NCBI GenBank assembly: GCA_022843505.1
Contig: JALHNN010000140.1
Location: 1-6,947, forward strand
Source of the DNA: Sulfuritalea sp.
GTDB lineage: Bacteria > Pseudomonadota > Gammaproteobacteria > Burkholderiales > Rhodocyclaceae
Length of the DNA stretch: 6,947 nt
Direction of reading: 5' to 3'
Positions 6,082-6,947 of the stretch are shown one piece after another. The notes beneath the pieces are model-generated. The model was not told the DNA's origin and made no database searches. It worked only from the letters and a program-made list of their open reading frames with translations. Position numbers and translations under genes: made by a program. Numbering within the stretch: position 1 is the stretch's first letter; every line of letters begins with the position of its first letter.

Positions 6082-6947
6082 ATGGGCACGGGTATGGGTA
6101 TCTCCGGCCGCATCGCCGCGTATTTCCTCAGGAACTCCCTGACGCCGCTGGTCGCCCTGATCGCGTTGTTGCTGGGCATCGGCGCCACCCTGGTCACGCC
6201 GCGCGAGGAAGAGCCGCAGATCAACGTCACCATGGCGAATGTCTTCGTGCCCTTCCCGGGCGCCGCGGCGCGCGACGTCGAGGCACTCGTGGCGCGCCCC
6301 GCCGAGCAGGTGCTGTCGCGCATCGCCGGCATCGAACACGTGTATTCCGTGTCGCGTCCCGGCATGGCGGTGATTACGGTGCAATACGAGGTCGGCGAGG
6401 ACCCGATCCAGGCCCTGGTGCGCCTCTACGACACCATCAATTCGCACAAGGACTGGCTCTCGCCCAACCTCGGCGTGCTCGACCCCATCGTCAAGCCCAA
6501 GGGCATCGACGACGTGCCCATCGTGACGCTGACCTTCCACAGTAACGATCCCGCCAAGTCGGCCTTCGAGATGCAGCAGGTGGCGCGCGCCGCCGAGATC
6601 GACCTGAAACGCATTCCCGGCACGCGCGACGTCGCCACCATCGGCGGTCCCGGCCATGTGATCCGCGTCGTCATGGATGCCGACCGCATGAACGCGCATG
6701 GCATCACGGCGCAGGACCTCAAGTCCGCGCTGCAGGTGTCCAACGCCTCGCAGCCGGCCGGCGCCCTGGTCGCCGGCAACAAGGAACTGCTGGTGCAGAC
6801 GGGGACCTACATCGAATCGGCGGCCGACGTGAAGCGCCTGGTGGTCGGGGTCTATGAGCGCAAGCCGGTGTATCTGGCGGATGTCGCGCACGTGGTCGAC
6901 GGCCCCGACCAGCCCTCGCGTTATGTCTGGCATGGCAAGAGGCAGGG
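6082..6947 (+). CDS. RND-family efflux pump, inner-membrane permease, N-terminal 288 residues
   Basis: The frame is open from ATG 6082 to the window end, giving 288 residues of a protein that normally has about 1000-1050. A GGAG lies six bases before the ATG; an in-frame ATG at 6094 is an alternative start. A cytoplasmic helix (about 7-18) and first membrane helix (about 20-38, LTPLVALIALLLGIGATLV) are followed by TPREEEPQINV and the start of the porter domain. PFPGAAARDVEALVARPAE (58-75) and IAGIEHVYSVSRPG (81-94) match the PN1 subdomain of AcrB-like pumps. The part from about 145 onward (VPIVTLTF, IPGTRDVATIGG) matches PN2. It uses the proton gradient to export substrates through the adaptor and an outer-membrane channel. 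The TPREEEPQ form belongs to a broad group of proteobacterial RND pumps of mostly unassigned substrate. The charged TM4 residues are beyond the window, so function cannot be confirmed. Confidence 0.93.
   Translation, partial: MGTGMGISGRIAAYFLRNSLTPLVALIALLLGIGATLVTPREEEPQINVTMANVFVPFPGAAARDVEALVARPAEQVLSRIAGIEHVYSVSRPGMAVITVQYEVGEDPIQALVRLYDTINSHKDWLSPNLGVLDPIVKPKGIDDVPIVTLTFHSNDPAKSAFEMQQVARAAEIDLKRIPGTRDVATIGGPGHVIRVVMDADRMNAHGITAQDLKSALQVSNASQPAGALVAGNKELLVQTGTYIESAADVKRLVVGVYERKPVYLADVAHVVDGPDQPSRYVWHGKRQ

Noticed and set aside
6040..6933. Long open frame on the - strand across the pump gene
   Set aside because: It is the reverse shadow of the RND permease, whose + strand frame carries recognisable porter-domain motifs and runs off the window end.

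Overview
The window reads as GC-rich chromosomal DNA of a denitrifying proteobacterium. The cytochrome cd1 nitrite reductase (nirS), the GC-rich codon choice and the mixture of families fit a betaproteobacterium, most likely in or near the Rhodocyclales (the Azoarcus/Thauera/Dechloromonas type). That placement is inference from gene content, not from a phylogenetic marker. Six protein genes account for nearly all of the DNA. The outer two are cut by the window edges. I saw no rRNA, tRNA, CRISPR array or insertion sequence.

Left part (1-1388, + strand): the 3' part of a major facilitator superfamily transporter overlaps, by an ATGA junction, a short CbiX/SirB-type sirohydrochlorin chelatase-like gene. 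The chelatase-like gene converges, 13 bp away, on the next block. Middle part (1402-4755, - strand): nirS encodes the periplasmic nitrite-to-NO reductase with a complete set of c-heme and d1-heme ligands. It is followed, 60 bp downstream on the same strand, by a 516-residue regulator. This regulator has an unusual architecture: a Crp/Fnr cyclic-nucleotide-binding-like domain and helix-turn-helix, then two consecutive PilJ/NarX-type modules, each with a P-box-like motif. A hairpin lies between nirS and the regulator gene.

Right part (4965-6947, + strand): a divergent pair encodes a periplasmic adaptor and the start of an RND-family inner-membrane pump. The 209-bp divergent region holds a perfect Fnr/Dnr-type palindrome (TTGAC-N4-GTCAA). 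It also holds a strong sigma70-like promoter placed so close to the adaptor ATG that the transcript may be leaderless.

Working model (inference): the fusion regulator senses a nitrogen oxide, or another small ligand, through its tandem P-box modules in the cytoplasm. It would act at the Fnr-type box to control nirS and perhaps its own expression. The CbiX-like protein could insert iron into sirohydrochlorin, feeding siroheme to heme d1, the NirS cofactor. None of the dedicated d1 genes (nirF, nirJ, nirD/L/G/H, nirE, nirN) is visible here. The fusion regulator is the most distinctive element of the window.
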